From contig CM033408.1 of assembly GCA_019426215.1 (NCBI GenBank), positions 25,585,953 through 25,649,952 of the forward strand: 64,000 nucleotides of DNA, given 5' to 3'. Shown in pieces: positions 11,505 through 23,055 of the stretch. Below the pieces are notes generated by a model. The model searched no databases. It worked only from the letters and a program-made list of their open reading frames with translations, and was not told the DNA's origin. Each line of letters starts with the position of its first letter. The first letter of the stretch is position 1. The translations under genes and the position numbers were made by a program. The stretch comes from Buddleja alternifolia. Its lineage: Eukaryota; Streptophyta; Magnoliopsida; Lamiales; Scrophulariaceae.

Positions 11505-11940
11505 ATGCAATTTTTCCTATTGATGCAGCAACGTTCAGGGATCCCATTGGAACTAGTTTCGGGGCATTTGTCACGACTCAGCAGGTTCTATCATTGCCTG
11601 GTTGCGAAGACATCTGAATTATGGAACTTCCCTGGAGGGGGCAGAATCGTTGGCAGCATTGGAGGCGGTCCATCTAAGATTGTCGCAGAGGGGGTTCTGC
11701 CAAGCTCTTATTGCACGCACGCCTTCAAGTTTTTTCGAAGGATTTTTCGTATCTTGGCAACTTAATTTCGGATATAAGGTCTTTTTCTAATCGTTTTAGT
11801 TGCTCTCATTTTTCTTGCATCGTAGAACTGATAATCAAATTGCTCATATGTTAGTCAGAGATGCTTTAACTGATCTGAAGGACGGCTCTATTTTACCTCT
11901 CAAGATTGTTTCTTTTTCTTTGAATGATGCTTAATAATAA
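11505..11940 (+). pseudogene. decayed LINE-type RNase H domain
   Basis: A frameshifted relic. Successive frames read AESLAALEAVHL, then DIRSFSNRFSC, then RRTDNQIAHMLVRDAL. The last two resemble the C-terminal RNase H-like domain of plant LINE open reading frames (typically D-x-H-V-R-R-x-x-N-x-x-A-H-x-L-A-R). The catalytic acidic residues are not all recoverable. There is no adjoining reverse transcriptase, so this is a short 3' fragment. Confidence 0.5.
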
Positions 11941-12258
11941 TATTTCACCGTTTCTCGTAAAAGAAAAAGGAGTCCGTGGAATTTATTGTCATACTAAATA
12001 AAATAAAAATTAAAGTTACAACTCCTCGCCTCGTATGATAATTTATAAAGTATTAATGTCAGTCTCCGTTATAATTTATGTATTCCAGAATTTAAGCTGC
12101 AGAAATATGATACGCAAAACAAGAAATCCTATAATTATACATTCTGTATTTATTCAATACAAAAAAGTTGATTTACAACCATATTACAACAATATGATGG
12201 GGACTTTTTGGCATCTTAATTGAACTTTTAATTTTTTGCAATTATAAAAGCTCGTAAA
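11941..12258. other. AT-rich intergenic DNA
   Basis: No gene or clear repeat is seen. Confidence 0.35.
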
Positions 12259-12450
12259 GAAAATTACTAAAAACTCCTTAAAATATATTTTATATTAAAA
12301 AAATCTTGATTATATTTTTTAAGGGAAAATTACTATAAACTCTTTAAAATAAATTTTCATATTAAAAAATTCATGATTATACTTTTCAATTCAAAAGACC
12401 CATTCACCAACCTTTTGATTTCATTCAAAAAATTTAACATTTAGGGTTAA
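12259..12450 (+). repeat. relic of the 17,648 MITE family
   Basis: GAAAATTACTAAAAACTCC, repeated about 64 bases on as GGGAAAATTACTATAAACTC, followed by AAAATAAATTTT and AAAAAATTCATGATTATA blocks. These match the terminal sequence of the complete element at 17648..18236. Two overlapping copies of the end suggest nested or duplicated insertions. Confidence 0.5.
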
Positions 12451-13163
12451 TAATATATCCCTTAACCTTCTAGATAAAGAATTGTCAAAAAAAAATAAAA
12501 ACGAGAAGAAGAAGAAAGAATTAATCAAGTGTAATTTATTTTAAGAATTATTATTTAAAACTTTTATACTGATAACAGGTATTAATCATTATTTTAATTT
12601 CAAATCTTCAGAGTTTTTAAATCTTCCAAAAACCTAAACAATACTTTAGCTGATTATCATGTTAAACTCAAAAATATGTCATATAAAAATATATTAATTA
12701 TTTAATATTATTCGTATTATAAAATCTATCCATTTGAAAAAACAAATTCTATATAAAAATCAATTGACCTAACTGTTCATTATTGAGTTCAAATGAACTT
12801 TAATCGAAACAAACATGAATCAAACTCGAGTATTTTAATTTTTTGGTACATATTTTGTCATCTCTATAGTAATCGAGCCAAGTTTCAAGATTTCTTGAAC
12901 ACAAAAAGTAGTTCGAATTTGGTATGATATGTTAAATCACTAGTTCAAACGAAGTTTTAGCAAAATCAATCTCGAATCAAGTATCAAATAATTTGATTCG
13001 TCTTTCAACCATATTATTAAATTCTTCTTTCTATAACCATGGGTATTGTGATAATTGATTAACAATTTTGCTGAGAGCCTGACACCTAATTTCTTGTCGG
13101 CTCCTTAATTTCATATCGGCTAATACACTGTTTGTTTGGTCCAAGGAAATTGGTAGTGAAATG
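12451..13163. other. AT-rich intergenic DNA
   Basis: No coding or structural feature is visible. Confidence 0.35.
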
Positions 13164-13174
13164 AAAAGAAAATA

Positions 13175-13409
13175 GCCAACAACCGTTGGTGCAGTTGGTA
13201 AGTACCGGGCTCCTTCCAATAAAATGGTTGTGGGTTTGAGTCACCTCTGCCGATCTGAGGACAGTTGTTGGTGGGTGATATGTAATTTTCTCAGCTCTAG
13301 TAATCTTTCTAAACTGGGGCTCTGTTAGAGTGCGGTATTCCCTGACCCGGGTGGGGAACCGTCACCAATCCCACCCGAACTTTTTTGTAACCAAAAAAAA
13401 AAAAAAAGA
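13175..13409 (+). mobile_element. tRNA-derived SINE
   Basis: An A-box-like TGGTGCAGTTGGTAAG near the start and a B-box-like GGGTTTGAGTCAC about 45 bases on form an internal Pol III promoter. The element ends in a run of A. The 11-bp duplication AAAAGAAAATA flanks it at 13164..13174 and 13410..13420. It is non-coding and depends on LINE machinery. Confidence 0.8.
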
Positions 13410-13420
13410 AAAAGAAAATA

Positions 13421-14323
13421 CAAAAAAACCATTTTCCTTTTCCCACTCTTTTCCTCACCAAATGTAAGGAAAAAATGTTGTCTCAAATTGGTATTAGATG
13501 ATCTCTCCTATTTCATTTTCCTTTTAATTTTCTCTAGTAACCAATTAATGAAAAATATTTTTTCTTGTGTTTTCTTTTCCTTTTCCCATCACTTTTCTTG
13601 AACCAAACAAAGTGCTAAGGTCCGCACCGATGAAATGCAGTTCCTGGTAAGATAACCGATCCCCAACATTACTAAAATATCTAGTCTAAAATTGAAATTT
13701 TAAAATAAATTCTTATAGAAACTCACTCCTAAAGATGCGTGTATCTTATGAAGATCAAAAGATAAATTAAAATTCATGAATTACTTTCTAAAATCTAAAC
13801 AAGAAAACCTCTACTTTGACAATTTTAATTACAATAAAATATGACCATTATTAACATCAGTATCATGACCTTATTTTATACAAGTACTCTATGGTATTAT
13901 TTTTGAACAAGGTCCAAAATTTTATAAGTTACAAAATGTTTTATGAGATGTAAAGATATTATGAGATGTACAACAAAAGGAACAAAGCATAGCAGCCTCA
14001 AGTTAGGTGACTAATTTGGGGTTTTAACTGATTTTAATGTTAAAGATGCTAGAAATAGAAAAAAAAATCCAACTCTAAAAGGGTATGATTTTCTTTCCGT
14101 TCCTTTCTTCCTCTCTAAAATCCATAGTAATTTTACAACCCAAAAAGCTGCTGCAGGCAATCAAGGAATGCCCAAACATGATCAAAACACAAGCCAGTAT
14201 CTAAACAAATTTAGACACAAAGCAGCCATGGATTCACCTACCTAAGCTCCGACCCGACCTACTTAGAACATATACGGTAAATCTGAAAGTCAAGCAAACA
14301 AGTTTACCTCCGGGCCAGTATCT
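13421..14323. other. intergenic DNA downstream of the tail-anchored gene
   Basis: The part nearest 14,324 probably holds the 3' UTR of the minus-strand gene. Nothing else is recognised. Confidence 0.35.
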
Positions 14324-17085
14324 CTAAGAGGCCTCAGAGGGGTTGACGCAAGAGGCGTCAGTAGAGTCGGCTGATGAACATTCACTAGTCTGTGGGATGT
14401 ATGTATAAGCAACGAAGGAAGCTCCAATTGCTACTGATAATCCCATAAAACTCCACAACCACCTCCGACGACTTTGTTTCCTTTCTTGTTGTCTACGTGC
14501 AACCTCTGCAATGATAAAAACCAAGAAAACTAAGCGACAAAACTACATGTAATTACATGTTTAGGTGTTGCACTCAAATAGTCATGATATGAACTGAAGT
14601 TTGACCAGTACTACTATGTAACAGATGCAATGGCTGGCAAAACTCATGAACTGTACAAATGCATAGTGGCCCACGTTCAAGTTTTCTGTGAAACATGGAG
14701 AAAATAGCTATACGCAGTTTATTCCTAAAGAACAGAACCTGTATTAATCCCCTTCACTATTATTACTATTTGGCTTGGGGGAGGGGGAGAGAAGGTTAAT
14801 CGGAAGCTATAGGTTTCTCTAATCAATTTTCAAATTTGCATTTTCCTGCATGAATATTGTAGAACTGAAAATTTTTGAAAAGACTCATCAAGAAAAAGCA
14901 ATCCCAATGATAATCACAAAGCAAAGGCTCAAAAGTTACATTAATGCTCTTTAGAAACCATCACTGTAACAACTCAAAAGGATAATTTTCTGTGCAAACC
15001 CTCACTAGTTACCACAAAAACCTTGAGATTTTGCAAATTACACAATTCGAAAAACAGGATGTAAACTATAATCTGTTTTTGCTAACAGATAATGAAATAG
15101 TAATATGTTTTTCGTGACAGGTGCACGGGAAGTTGTGATAATTCTCAAACCTCAGGGTGTTTCTTGTAATTAAAGTCTGACGCAAGGGTGTCTATGTAAT
15201 TTAACCTTATAACACTTCCTGGTCAAAATATGAGAAAAAATCAACAAGAGACTGCGCTAAGCATTCCAAGAATATATCATGGATTCAAATCCCAAAAAGA
15301 ACAGACTTATACAAAAAGCCTAATTCAGAAAACATACCCACGAGCTTCCTCTGAGACATTTCATGGTTAACAGTCTCATAGTATTGCAATCTGTCCCTTA
15401 ACCTCAATATCTCCTGGTCTTTCGATTCAATGATTGCATTAGCAGCTTCTTCAGCTTCAGCACGTGCTTGACCCCTTCCAACTGCTTCAGCAACAAATCT
15501 AGTAACAACAATCTCCTGCGACAAGTGGTCTACCAAATTGTTTTCAAGCTGCATGCTATCACTAGCAGCTGGAGGGGGAGGAAATGTTAAACCAGCCTCA
15601 GACATATGTTTTCTGATTCTTTCCCACTGGCTACGCATCAAAACAAGAGCTTCCTCTGCGCTCTTTCCTCTTTCAATTTCCTCGAGAAGACTGACCCTTG
15701 AGGCTTTCAATTCTGATTCAATTCGAGAATTATATGAAGGTGCATACGAAATGGAACCATCGGAGGAGAAGTCTGCATATAAAAGATAAGGTTTAATGTT
15801 AGAAAGCAAGTTAATCTTGATTAAAATGAGACACAAGTGTAACGCAATCTCGCGTTCCACTTGAGCAACACAAACACTATTACACAGACTCCAAATTATC
15901 ATGTTTAGCATCATAAATCTGCTCCTCCAACATAAAAGGACCCTAAACAAGAACTACCATGATCGATGAAACTAATCCTAGAGGAAGAAAACAAAAAAAG
16001 TTGTCACGGCAACCTTTTTTTTCTTTCTCATTAAATGTAAAGCTAGATGATTGAACTTCTAGGAAATACACCTCTCATTACACTAAATGAATCGTGTTAA
16101 ATCTTTTCTTGTGTAATTCCTAAGCTCTTACTGAAACCAGATTTTACATGATCTATTTCCTCACAAAATTATACAGCATCTGAGTGTAGCTAACTCAAAC
16201 TTTAAGTGACCATTACTAAGTCGATTCAATAAATACCAGTAGCTTATAAAATCAACTTTCATTCATCTCTAGTTTATGAGTAAGATGAACATGAAAAAAT
16301 GAATTGAGAAATGTATTCTCAACATCTAAATTTAGGATACCCTGCACTCCTCATACGTCCAAATGTAATTTACAGATTCATACATTGCCAAAAACCATAC
16401 TTGCAGTTGCAGGCAGTCGCCATGAATTTCACCTTCTACTAGCTACACACAAATTTCCAACGCAACAGTGTCGCCATTTCTACTCATGTAACTACCAAGA
16501 TCAACCATCACAACACAATATTGCAATAAAAATTAACATACTCTGTTACACACACGAGAAAAAAAGATTGAATTTACCATCATTTGCATCGAAAAATTCC
16601 CCTTGCGCGGAAACAAAGCTCCGGCTCTCGATGTGATTCGCAACGAAATCACTCGCCTCTACCTCACTTCCCACACTCATCGAATCCAGAAATCCCTCGG
16701 CATCTTCACCAACATCATCATTTCCATCCAAGTCTCTATTTACAAAATTATCCTCCACCACCTCCTCCTCCTCCTCCAAACTCAAATCTTCGCCCTCATT
16801 TCCGGTCGGCGACTCCACAACTTCGCTCCTCCTTTCATTTCCACCGCGGCGGCGCTTGAAGTTGACTACGTACGGCGAAGGTGAGCGAGGCTCCGGCGGC
16901 GAACACTCCGGAATCGGAGCTTGCTCCGGCGTCGCATACAAAGCCGGCGACGATATGTACAAGTGTCTCGGACCTTCGTTTCTAGGGTTTGTGTCTTCTA
17001 GGCCTCCATGGAGGGGGTCTTTGCGCGAATTTCGAACTGTAGGCTCGAGTAAATTCTCCAACGCGATAGTAGTAAAGGTAGGCAT
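14324..17085 (-). CDS. coiled-coil protein with a C-terminal membrane anchor (plant-specific, unnamed)
   Basis: Three exons: 17085..16578, 15772..15338, 14505..14324, all GT-AG, giving 374 aa with both junctions in phase. The N-terminus (MPTFTTIALENLLEP) is followed by a Pro-rich, probably disordered stretch with SPSPYVVNFKRRR near residue 73. A strongly acidic segment (about 95-140) comes next, with runs of Glu. Exon 2 encodes a charged helical region with heptad-like leucines, for example EILRLRDRLQYYE, likely a coiled coil. The C-terminus has a basic patch (RRQQERKQSRRR), one hydrophobic segment (WLWSFMGLSVAIGASFVAY) and a short tail. This is the plan of a tail-anchored protein facing the cytosol. 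I recognise it only as a conserved plant protein and assign no function. A 7-codon upstream ORF precedes the start. Confidence 0.85.
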
Positions 17086-17116
17086 GATTTGAAAATGGAG
17101 GAATTTTCGGTTCGAC

Positions 17117-17140
17117 TTATCTGTGATCTTCCGCCGCCAT
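17117..17140 (-). promoter_or_regulatory. 7-codon upstream ORF
   Basis: On the minus strand ATGGCGGCGGAAGATCAC, then AGA TAA, lies 31 bases before the main ATG at 17085. It has a G at +4 and ends before the main start, so ribosomes could translate it and reinitiate. Whether it is in the mRNA depends on the transcription start. Confidence 0.45.
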
Positions 17141-17239
17141 GGAAGAATCGAGAGAGGTGAATAACGGAGGGTTTAAGGGAGGGAAATGGAATGAGAATAG
17201 ACAATGGGAAAGAGAGAGGCACAAGCCAGATACTCTTTT

Positions 17240-17253
17240 AATATATATATATA
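17240..17253 (-). promoter_or_regulatory. TATA-rich core promoter of the tail-anchored gene
   Basis: TATATATATATTAA, read on the minus strand, lies about 155 bases before the ATG and is followed by a CT-rich leader. This is a plausible TATA box, though simple TA repeats are common here. Confidence 0.45.
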
Positions 17254-17259
17254 CACGTA

Positions 17260-17637
17260 TACATACACGTTCCTTTTCAAAATTGAATACATAAAAATTA
17301 GTAATATCTTTTCCATTTTATTATATTGAAAAAAAAATCAGTTATTTTCTGAAAAGTATTTTGATATAAAGATTATAATATAATTAAAGTAAAATAATAT
17401 GAATTTGTGGGGTGTATTCAATGAATCAACTATCAATTGAAACTATTGCTCAAATTCGATTTGATGGCCCCCTCCCCAAGAAATTTAAAAAAAAAAAAAT
17501 TGATTTGATAGGGTTTTTTTATTTCAGATCATTTATTCCAAAATCATATCTTCTCATGTTTCATGTCATATACAAAAAATATGTATTTAACATTCATTTT
17601 GTATATCTAAAGGTAAAATTTATGTTTGTTGTTCATA
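17260..17637. other. intergenic DNA
   Basis: AT-rich, upstream of the tail-anchored gene. Only short open frames are present and none is convincing. Confidence 0.35.
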
Positions 17638-17647
17638 TAAAAAAATA

Positions 17648-18236
17648 GGAAAAATTGCTAAAACTCTCCTAAAATAAATTTTTACATCTAAAAAATCCAT
17701 GAAAATATTTTTTAATCTCAAAAATCCACTTTACAAACTTTTCATTCAAAAAACCCCAAAACTTAAGATTAAGAACTTTTTTGACTAAACTACCCTTTAT
17801 TTATTAAGTTAAGAATTGAACAATTAGTCTTTTTCTCAAATTTTTTTTGTTTTAAAATTTTCAAATTGATAAGTTGAATAATACATATTTTTATTTTTAG
17901 TGTTAAATATTTTCAATACTTTTGTATAATTTATTTTTTATTTTACTATGATAATTTTTTTTTAAAAGATTAAAAATCTAAAAATTTTAAAAATAAAATT
18001 ATATTTAGTCAATTATCAATATAAAGATTTTAAATTAATAAATCTTTATACAAAACTACAATTAATTAAATTTTTAGTCTAGAAAGCTAAGGGCAATTAA
18101 GTCCATAAATTTATTAACATAAATCTTGGGCTTTTTAGAATGAAAAGTTGATGGAATGGGTTTTTTAGATTAAAATATTTTATCAAGAATTTTTTGAATA
18201 TAAAAATTTATTTTAAGAATTTTTTAATAATTTTCC
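17648..18236 (+). mobile_element. MULE-like MITE with long terminal inverted repeats
   Basis: The left end starts GGAAAAATTGCTAAAACTC and the right end, reversed, GGAAAATTATTAAAAAATTC. The arms match imperfectly over about 120 bp. Flanks TAAAAAAATA (17638..17647) and TAAAAAATA (18237..18245) look like a 9-10-bp target duplication, the size typical of Mutator-like elements. It has no coding sequence. Confidence 0.72.
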
Positions 18237-18245
18237 TAAAAAATA

Positions 18246-19994
18246 AAATATGAGATATGATATCAACTTGGAACCGAGGTTTCTTCCCAACATTGCGCAG
18301 CTAAAATACAATAATTAAATGTCATTGGAAAACACCATGTCCACGTACGTCGACCTTATATTCAACAATTATGAGCAAAACTCGGTCATTTCTAGAAGAT
18401 TGAGTGTAATTATCAACATAACTAATTTTAATGGTACAAAAATTAAAATTCCCAAAACTTTATAAAATTCCTCAGTAAATTGAACGTGCAAATACTAAAT
18501 TCAATAGAAAATTAATTACGTGACAATTATGTATAATAATACAAAAAAAAATTGAATAAAACGATTATATCATTACATCGAAAATCGAATTAATAATCAT
18601 AATCAGCAATTTTTTATATAAGTAGATATATAATTCATATATCTAATAAGATCGAATACATGATGACTCAATCTTACTATTAAGTTAAGACATTATCGGC
18701 AAAATAATACAAAAATTTTAAAAGGTTGTGTGGTGTGTGCTATTTGACTTTTAGTTTTTTGGTAATCAAATGTGTGTTTTTTGACTTGCCTTTACAATTT
18801 TTCCAATGAGTTTGGAAATTTTGAAAGGGACATATGATAAGATGAGATCACGGGTGATTCATGTCACCTCATGTGGTGCGTGTTGTGTGGTCACATTATA
18901 TAATAATAATAATATGATTTCAATTAATTAATGATAATGATGATGTTAGTTGGGTCACGTGGCTTTGTTTGACTTGCACTTCAAGAAATTCACACAAACT
19001 ATGCAAAAATGCTCTCTCTTCCTATTTTTATCTTCCTTCTCACTTTCAAATTATTGATTTAAAAATAATTTACTTTCATCACCCCTTTTTCCTTGTTTTT
19101 ATCATAAATAACATTATTTTCAAATTTCAATATATGAAGTATTTATTTATTTTCTTAATACTAAAATGTAGTTGTGATTGGATATCACGTGGGATTTCAA
19201 GAAAATAAGAGATTTATCTCCATTTCGGGAAAAAAATCATGATAAAAGCGAGAAAAATATTTTTTAGGGATAAGAAATGTGGTGTTTAAAGTGTGTTGGA
19301 TGAGTTTTTTTAAAAGAAAAACGTGTAATGATTATAGTTGATGTGGTATTTTTTTGTTATGAGAAATTTATTTGAATTGGTATTTAGATATAATTTTTCA
19401 TAAACATATATTAATCAAACTCATCGATTTACACTTCAGGCAAAATGGATCTTATTTTACACGCTATGTTATTTTGCATTAGAATTTGTGATAAATTTGA
19501 CTTTCGGTGTTGAGAATAGCCTCAAAAAACCCTTTTAATTGATTGGTGAACTGTCAAATAATGAATAGTAAAATTCTATTTTTCTCTTTATTTGCAAGAA
19601 TTTCTTCAAAATTAGCTAGAATCTTGAGATATTTTTTTCTTTAAAAAAATTTAATGATGTGCCAATGAAACAATTTTTTCAAAGAAAAATTTTCTAAAAA
19701 ATATCTTTTCGTAGTAAAGGTGGCCATCCAATTAAGGCATTGGCCAACGAGGACCGGTTCAAGTACAAGGTTGAGGCTATATGACCATATGATTATGTGT
19801 ATGACTCCCACCAAATTTGTGTATATTTACTTATTTATATAAAAATTAATTTGTTAAGAACTTCTAAGTCTAGTAGTAAGTTTATAATTGATGATTGTTA
19901 ACATATCATCAACGTAAATAATGTGTTATGGGTCATTCGTGAGTCGTGAGGGGTAACTATGCCCATATTAGTCAAAGAAGGAGAGTTCGGAGAC
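18246..19994. other. AT-rich intergenic DNA
   Basis: 1.7 kb without a supported gene. Short open frames (for example 18969..19208) are low-complexity translations. No terminal repeats were found by eye. Confidence 0.35.
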
Positions 19995-19997
19995 TAG

Positions 19998-20871
19998 GGC
20001 TATGTTTGGTTAAGTTTTTAACCCCATTTTCGTCCGAATTTTTGGCCCAAGGATGTTTGGATCACACAATTTTTGACCCAAAAAGTTGTCAATTTTGGTC
20101 CAAAAAAAGAGTAATAATTGTGCTCCCTACACACACCCTCTCCTCTTTTTCTCTCACTCTCTCTCACCAAATCTGACACACTCTCTCTCCTCTCTTTCTC
20201 TCACTCTGTCTCTTTCTCTCTCTCTCTTTCACAGTTTAAAATCACATTTAACTTTTTTTTTAAATGAAAATTAGATCTAAATTTAAAAAAAATTAACAGT
20301 TGAAGATGACATTTCGAATGTCGTCTTCACTGTTCATAATTAAAAAAAAATTGAAGACAACTAATGTCGTCTTCAATTTTCTTTTCTTTTTTTAATTACG
20401 TAAATTAAATATAATTTGTAATTAAATATAATTTTTTCTATATATATAATTTTTTTTATATAATTAGAAGACGACATATAATATGTCGTCTTCAATTTTT
20501 TTTTTAATTTTCATAAATTAAATATAATTTTTTCTATATATACATATATATTTATCTCTATAATAATTATTATAATCTCAGTATTTATATATACTACTAT
20601 TACCTACATATATACATATATATTTATCTATATAATAATTATTACAATCTCAATATTATATTACAACTTTTAATTATTGACAAACAAAAACTTACATGAT
20701 TTATGTTCCCTCTGAAAACAAAACCAAACACTATCTCACCAAAAAATCACTCAAAAATCAACTCCCAAAACATAACCAAACATAATCTTATCAAAATTGC
20801 ACGTGTCCCCATAAATTTTTCACCAATAATTCTCACCAAAATATCATCCTAAAACATAACCAAACATAGCC
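19998..20871 (+). mobile_element. Harbinger/Tourist-like element
   Basis: Starts GGCTATGTTTGGTT and ends AACCAAACATAGCC, flanked by the 3-bp duplication TAG (19995..19997 and 20872..20874). Terminal GG...TGTTTGG sequence with a 3-bp duplication is like Tourist-type MITEs, although their usual target is TTA/TAA. At 874 bp it contains a CT microsatellite and several short palindromes built on GAAGACGACAT. No transposase. A second copy is at 22653 and a relic at about 49,994. Confidence 0.75.
20140..20230 (+). repeat. CT-rich microsatellite
   Basis: Interrupted CTCTCTC tract inside the Harbinger-like element. Confidence 0.8.
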
Positions 20872-20874
20872 TAG

Positions 20875-21174
20875 CTTTTTTGTAAAAATAATTTGGAGAA
20901 AATTGCTTGCACACTCTCTCAGTTTAGTATTAATTATTGAAAATTTTCTGACCTTTTCAAAATTACATAAAATCCCCTATTTTAAAGGTATTCTTACAAT
21001 TACACCTCTGTGTATTTAAAAAGTCTTAAATTTCATCCTTATAAATCTTTCAAATAGACCTCTGAAAGGGATCTCGTTGTAATTTATCAAAAGTCAAGAA
21101 AATTCTGGTAATTAGCTCTAAAGTGAGAGGGTGTGCATGTAATTCACCCAATAATTTGCCCACAACTCCGAAAA
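20875..21174. other. intergenic DNA, possible decayed repeat
   Basis: Contains phrases such as AATTACATAAAATCCCC and GTGTGCATGTAATTCACCC that resemble the ends of miniature elements elsewhere in the window. No clean boundaries. Confidence 0.3.
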
Positions 21175-21314
21175 ATTCTATGCTGGATCGAGACCAATTT
21201 TGGCCATTGGATCAACAATAGGGGGGTTAATTTGCTAAATGACCCCCCTCCCCCTATTGGGAATCCAATGGCCAAAACTGGACAGAGACCAATGGTCTCG
21301 GTCCAGCATAGAAT
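21175..21314 (+). repeat. 140-bp foldback repeat
   Basis: The outer parts (ATTCTATGCTGGA... and ...TCCAGCATAGAAT) pair over most of their length, including GGCCATTGGAT/ATCCAATGGCC and a C-run/G-run pair. A loop of about 15 bases is left. It could form a near-complete hairpin and is probably a tiny MITE. Confidence 0.75.
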
Positions 21315-21917
21315 GGCCCCACAACCCCAAACCTCTACATACAATACATGGTTTACACAAAACATACACTCTTTACAAGGATTTCACAGACAATACATAT
21401 ATGAAAAATGGAGGGAAGACACGAAGAGCAAAGGTGTTATTTCGTTAAGAAAGAAGTCAAAATTTGAAACACTCGAACTTGGAAATAAACACTCTTCTTA
21501 TAAGTTATAACTAAGTTTGTGGACGATTTGGAGCATCCAAACAATCTAGAAAAACTTGTGAAACAACTAATATTTAGAATCCCAATTTTGAAAATTTTAT
21601 CTACTTTAGATCTAGGAAATGTAATTTATTTTTCATCACCTGATATTCTCTGATGTAACTGTTGTAGAATAAGTGGACATGAAGTCATTTTTAGTGAAAG
21701 ATACATTGTAAGAATATTATCTCTAAGGTATATATATAAGGTATATATAGATAACTATTTTTAAGGTATATATCTTAGATAGTTATCTAAGGAATATATA
21801 TATATATCCGAAAAAAGGGCATAAATAGACCCTATTCCAATTATGAGTAGCCCAGTCAGATCTATACCCACCACTCGTTTTCTTTGTGATAACCTGATTA
21901 GAGAAATATATATATAG

Positions 21918-21954
<37 letters not shown>

Positions 21955-22105
21955 GTAAGCAACACCCCATATAAATATTGGAGTAAGAACCCAGCCAAAT
22001 ATTCAGAAAGAAAAAGACTAAATATATAATTAAAAAAACAACTCGAATGTTAGATAACAATAGAAAATCAAATTTGGTTTATTAATTCGATCATATGAGT
22101 GAAGT
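21315..22105. other. intergenic DNA with simple repeats
   Basis: Contains TATATA stretches near 21,730-21,815 and the GA repeat listed separately. No gene. Confidence 0.4.
21920..21948 (+). repeat. (GA)n microsatellite
   Basis: An uninterrupted AGAGAG run of about 14 units preceded by a short TA run. Confidence 0.95.
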
Positions 22106-22576
22106 CAGTGGCAGATTTAGAATTTTTGGTCTGTAGGGGCACCAAAAATTTTACCCGGGGGGACGAAATTGTTGTGATATAGCTATACAATTTGTTAAGG
22201 GGGTTACGAGCCCCCTCGTAGTACGGTACACTATATTTATGGGGGGAAATATAATAAGAAATTAAGTTCAATTACAACTTTTAACATAATTTATACTCTT
22301 ATACCTCTTTTGTTATAGCTAGAATTTTGGGTTTTGGAGGGGGCTAACTTAAAGTAAAAGGAGAAAACGTGATATTTCTCGATCTTGAGTGAGGGCGAAA
22401 TTCAAATATAAATTTTTTTGTAAGGTTAAAAAATGAATTTTCAAAATTGAGGGGGGCATTTAATAATTTGAATGGAGACATTAATGTAATTTATAAACTA
22501 AAATTAAAAAATATGTATATATTAAAAAAAATTGAGTGGGAGCACTGCCCCCTTCCATCAAGGTAGATACGCCCCT
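22106..22576 (+). mobile_element. hAT-like miniature element
   Basis: The left end is CAGTGGCAGATTTAGAATTT and the right end, reversed, CAGGGGCGTATCTACCTTG. CAG(G/T)GGC(G/A) termini and the internal ...GGGGGCACTGCCCC-like blocks are common in plant hAT-related miniature elements. No 8-bp duplication could be confirmed. Confidence 0.55.
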
Positions 22577-22652
22577 GTGCTCTATGTAATAATGGAAAAC
22601 TCCGAATGAGCTTGATTTTAAATAACCAAGTCTCGATCCAAGAAAAATTATA

Positions 22653-23055
22653 GGCTATGTTTGGTTATGTTTTGGGATAGTATTTTGATGAGAATTATTG
22701 GTGAGAAATTTATGGGGACACGTGCATATTTGATGAGATTGTGTTTGATTTTATTTTGGGAGTTGGTTTTTGGGTGTATTTGTTTGGTGAGATAATGTTT
22801 GGTTTTGTTTTCAGAGGGAACAAAAGTTACTGTAGCAGTCAAATCATGAAGCTTTTGTCTGATAGAGAGGAGAGAGAAGAGAGAGAGCACATAGAGAGGA
22901 GTGTAGGGACAAAATAGGTGTAGAAAGATGAAAAATAATTATTATGTTTTTTTTAACCAAAAAAATAGTGTATTTTTTATCAAATATTGTGTCAGCCAAA
23001 CATTATTTGGTAAAAATTTTGGACCAAACATGAGTTGAAAATATAACCAAACATA
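22653..23055 (-). mobile_element. second Harbinger/Tourist-like copy
   Basis: Starts GGCTATGTTTGGTTATG and ends ATAACCAAACATA. Interior blocks (GAATTATTGGTGAGAA, GTTTTCAGAGGGAACA) are reverse complements of the right half of the element at 19998..20871, so the two belong to one family in opposite orientation. The right terminus has lost its last bases. Confidence 0.65.

Noticed and set aside
13181..13260. Possible tRNA gene
   Set aside because: A-box and B-box are present, but there is no cloverleaf, and the poly(A) tail and target duplication show it is a SINE. The same applies at 52,874, 56,870 and 58,146.
14990..15225. Possible MITE in intron 2 of the tail-anchored gene
   Set aside because: Ends such as ACCCTCA/TGAGGGT-like phrases are too short and diverged to define an element.
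16584..16884. Plus-strand open frames over exon 1 of the tail-anchored gene
   Set aside because: They are antisense shadows of the minus-strand exon, whose frame continues across spliced exons.
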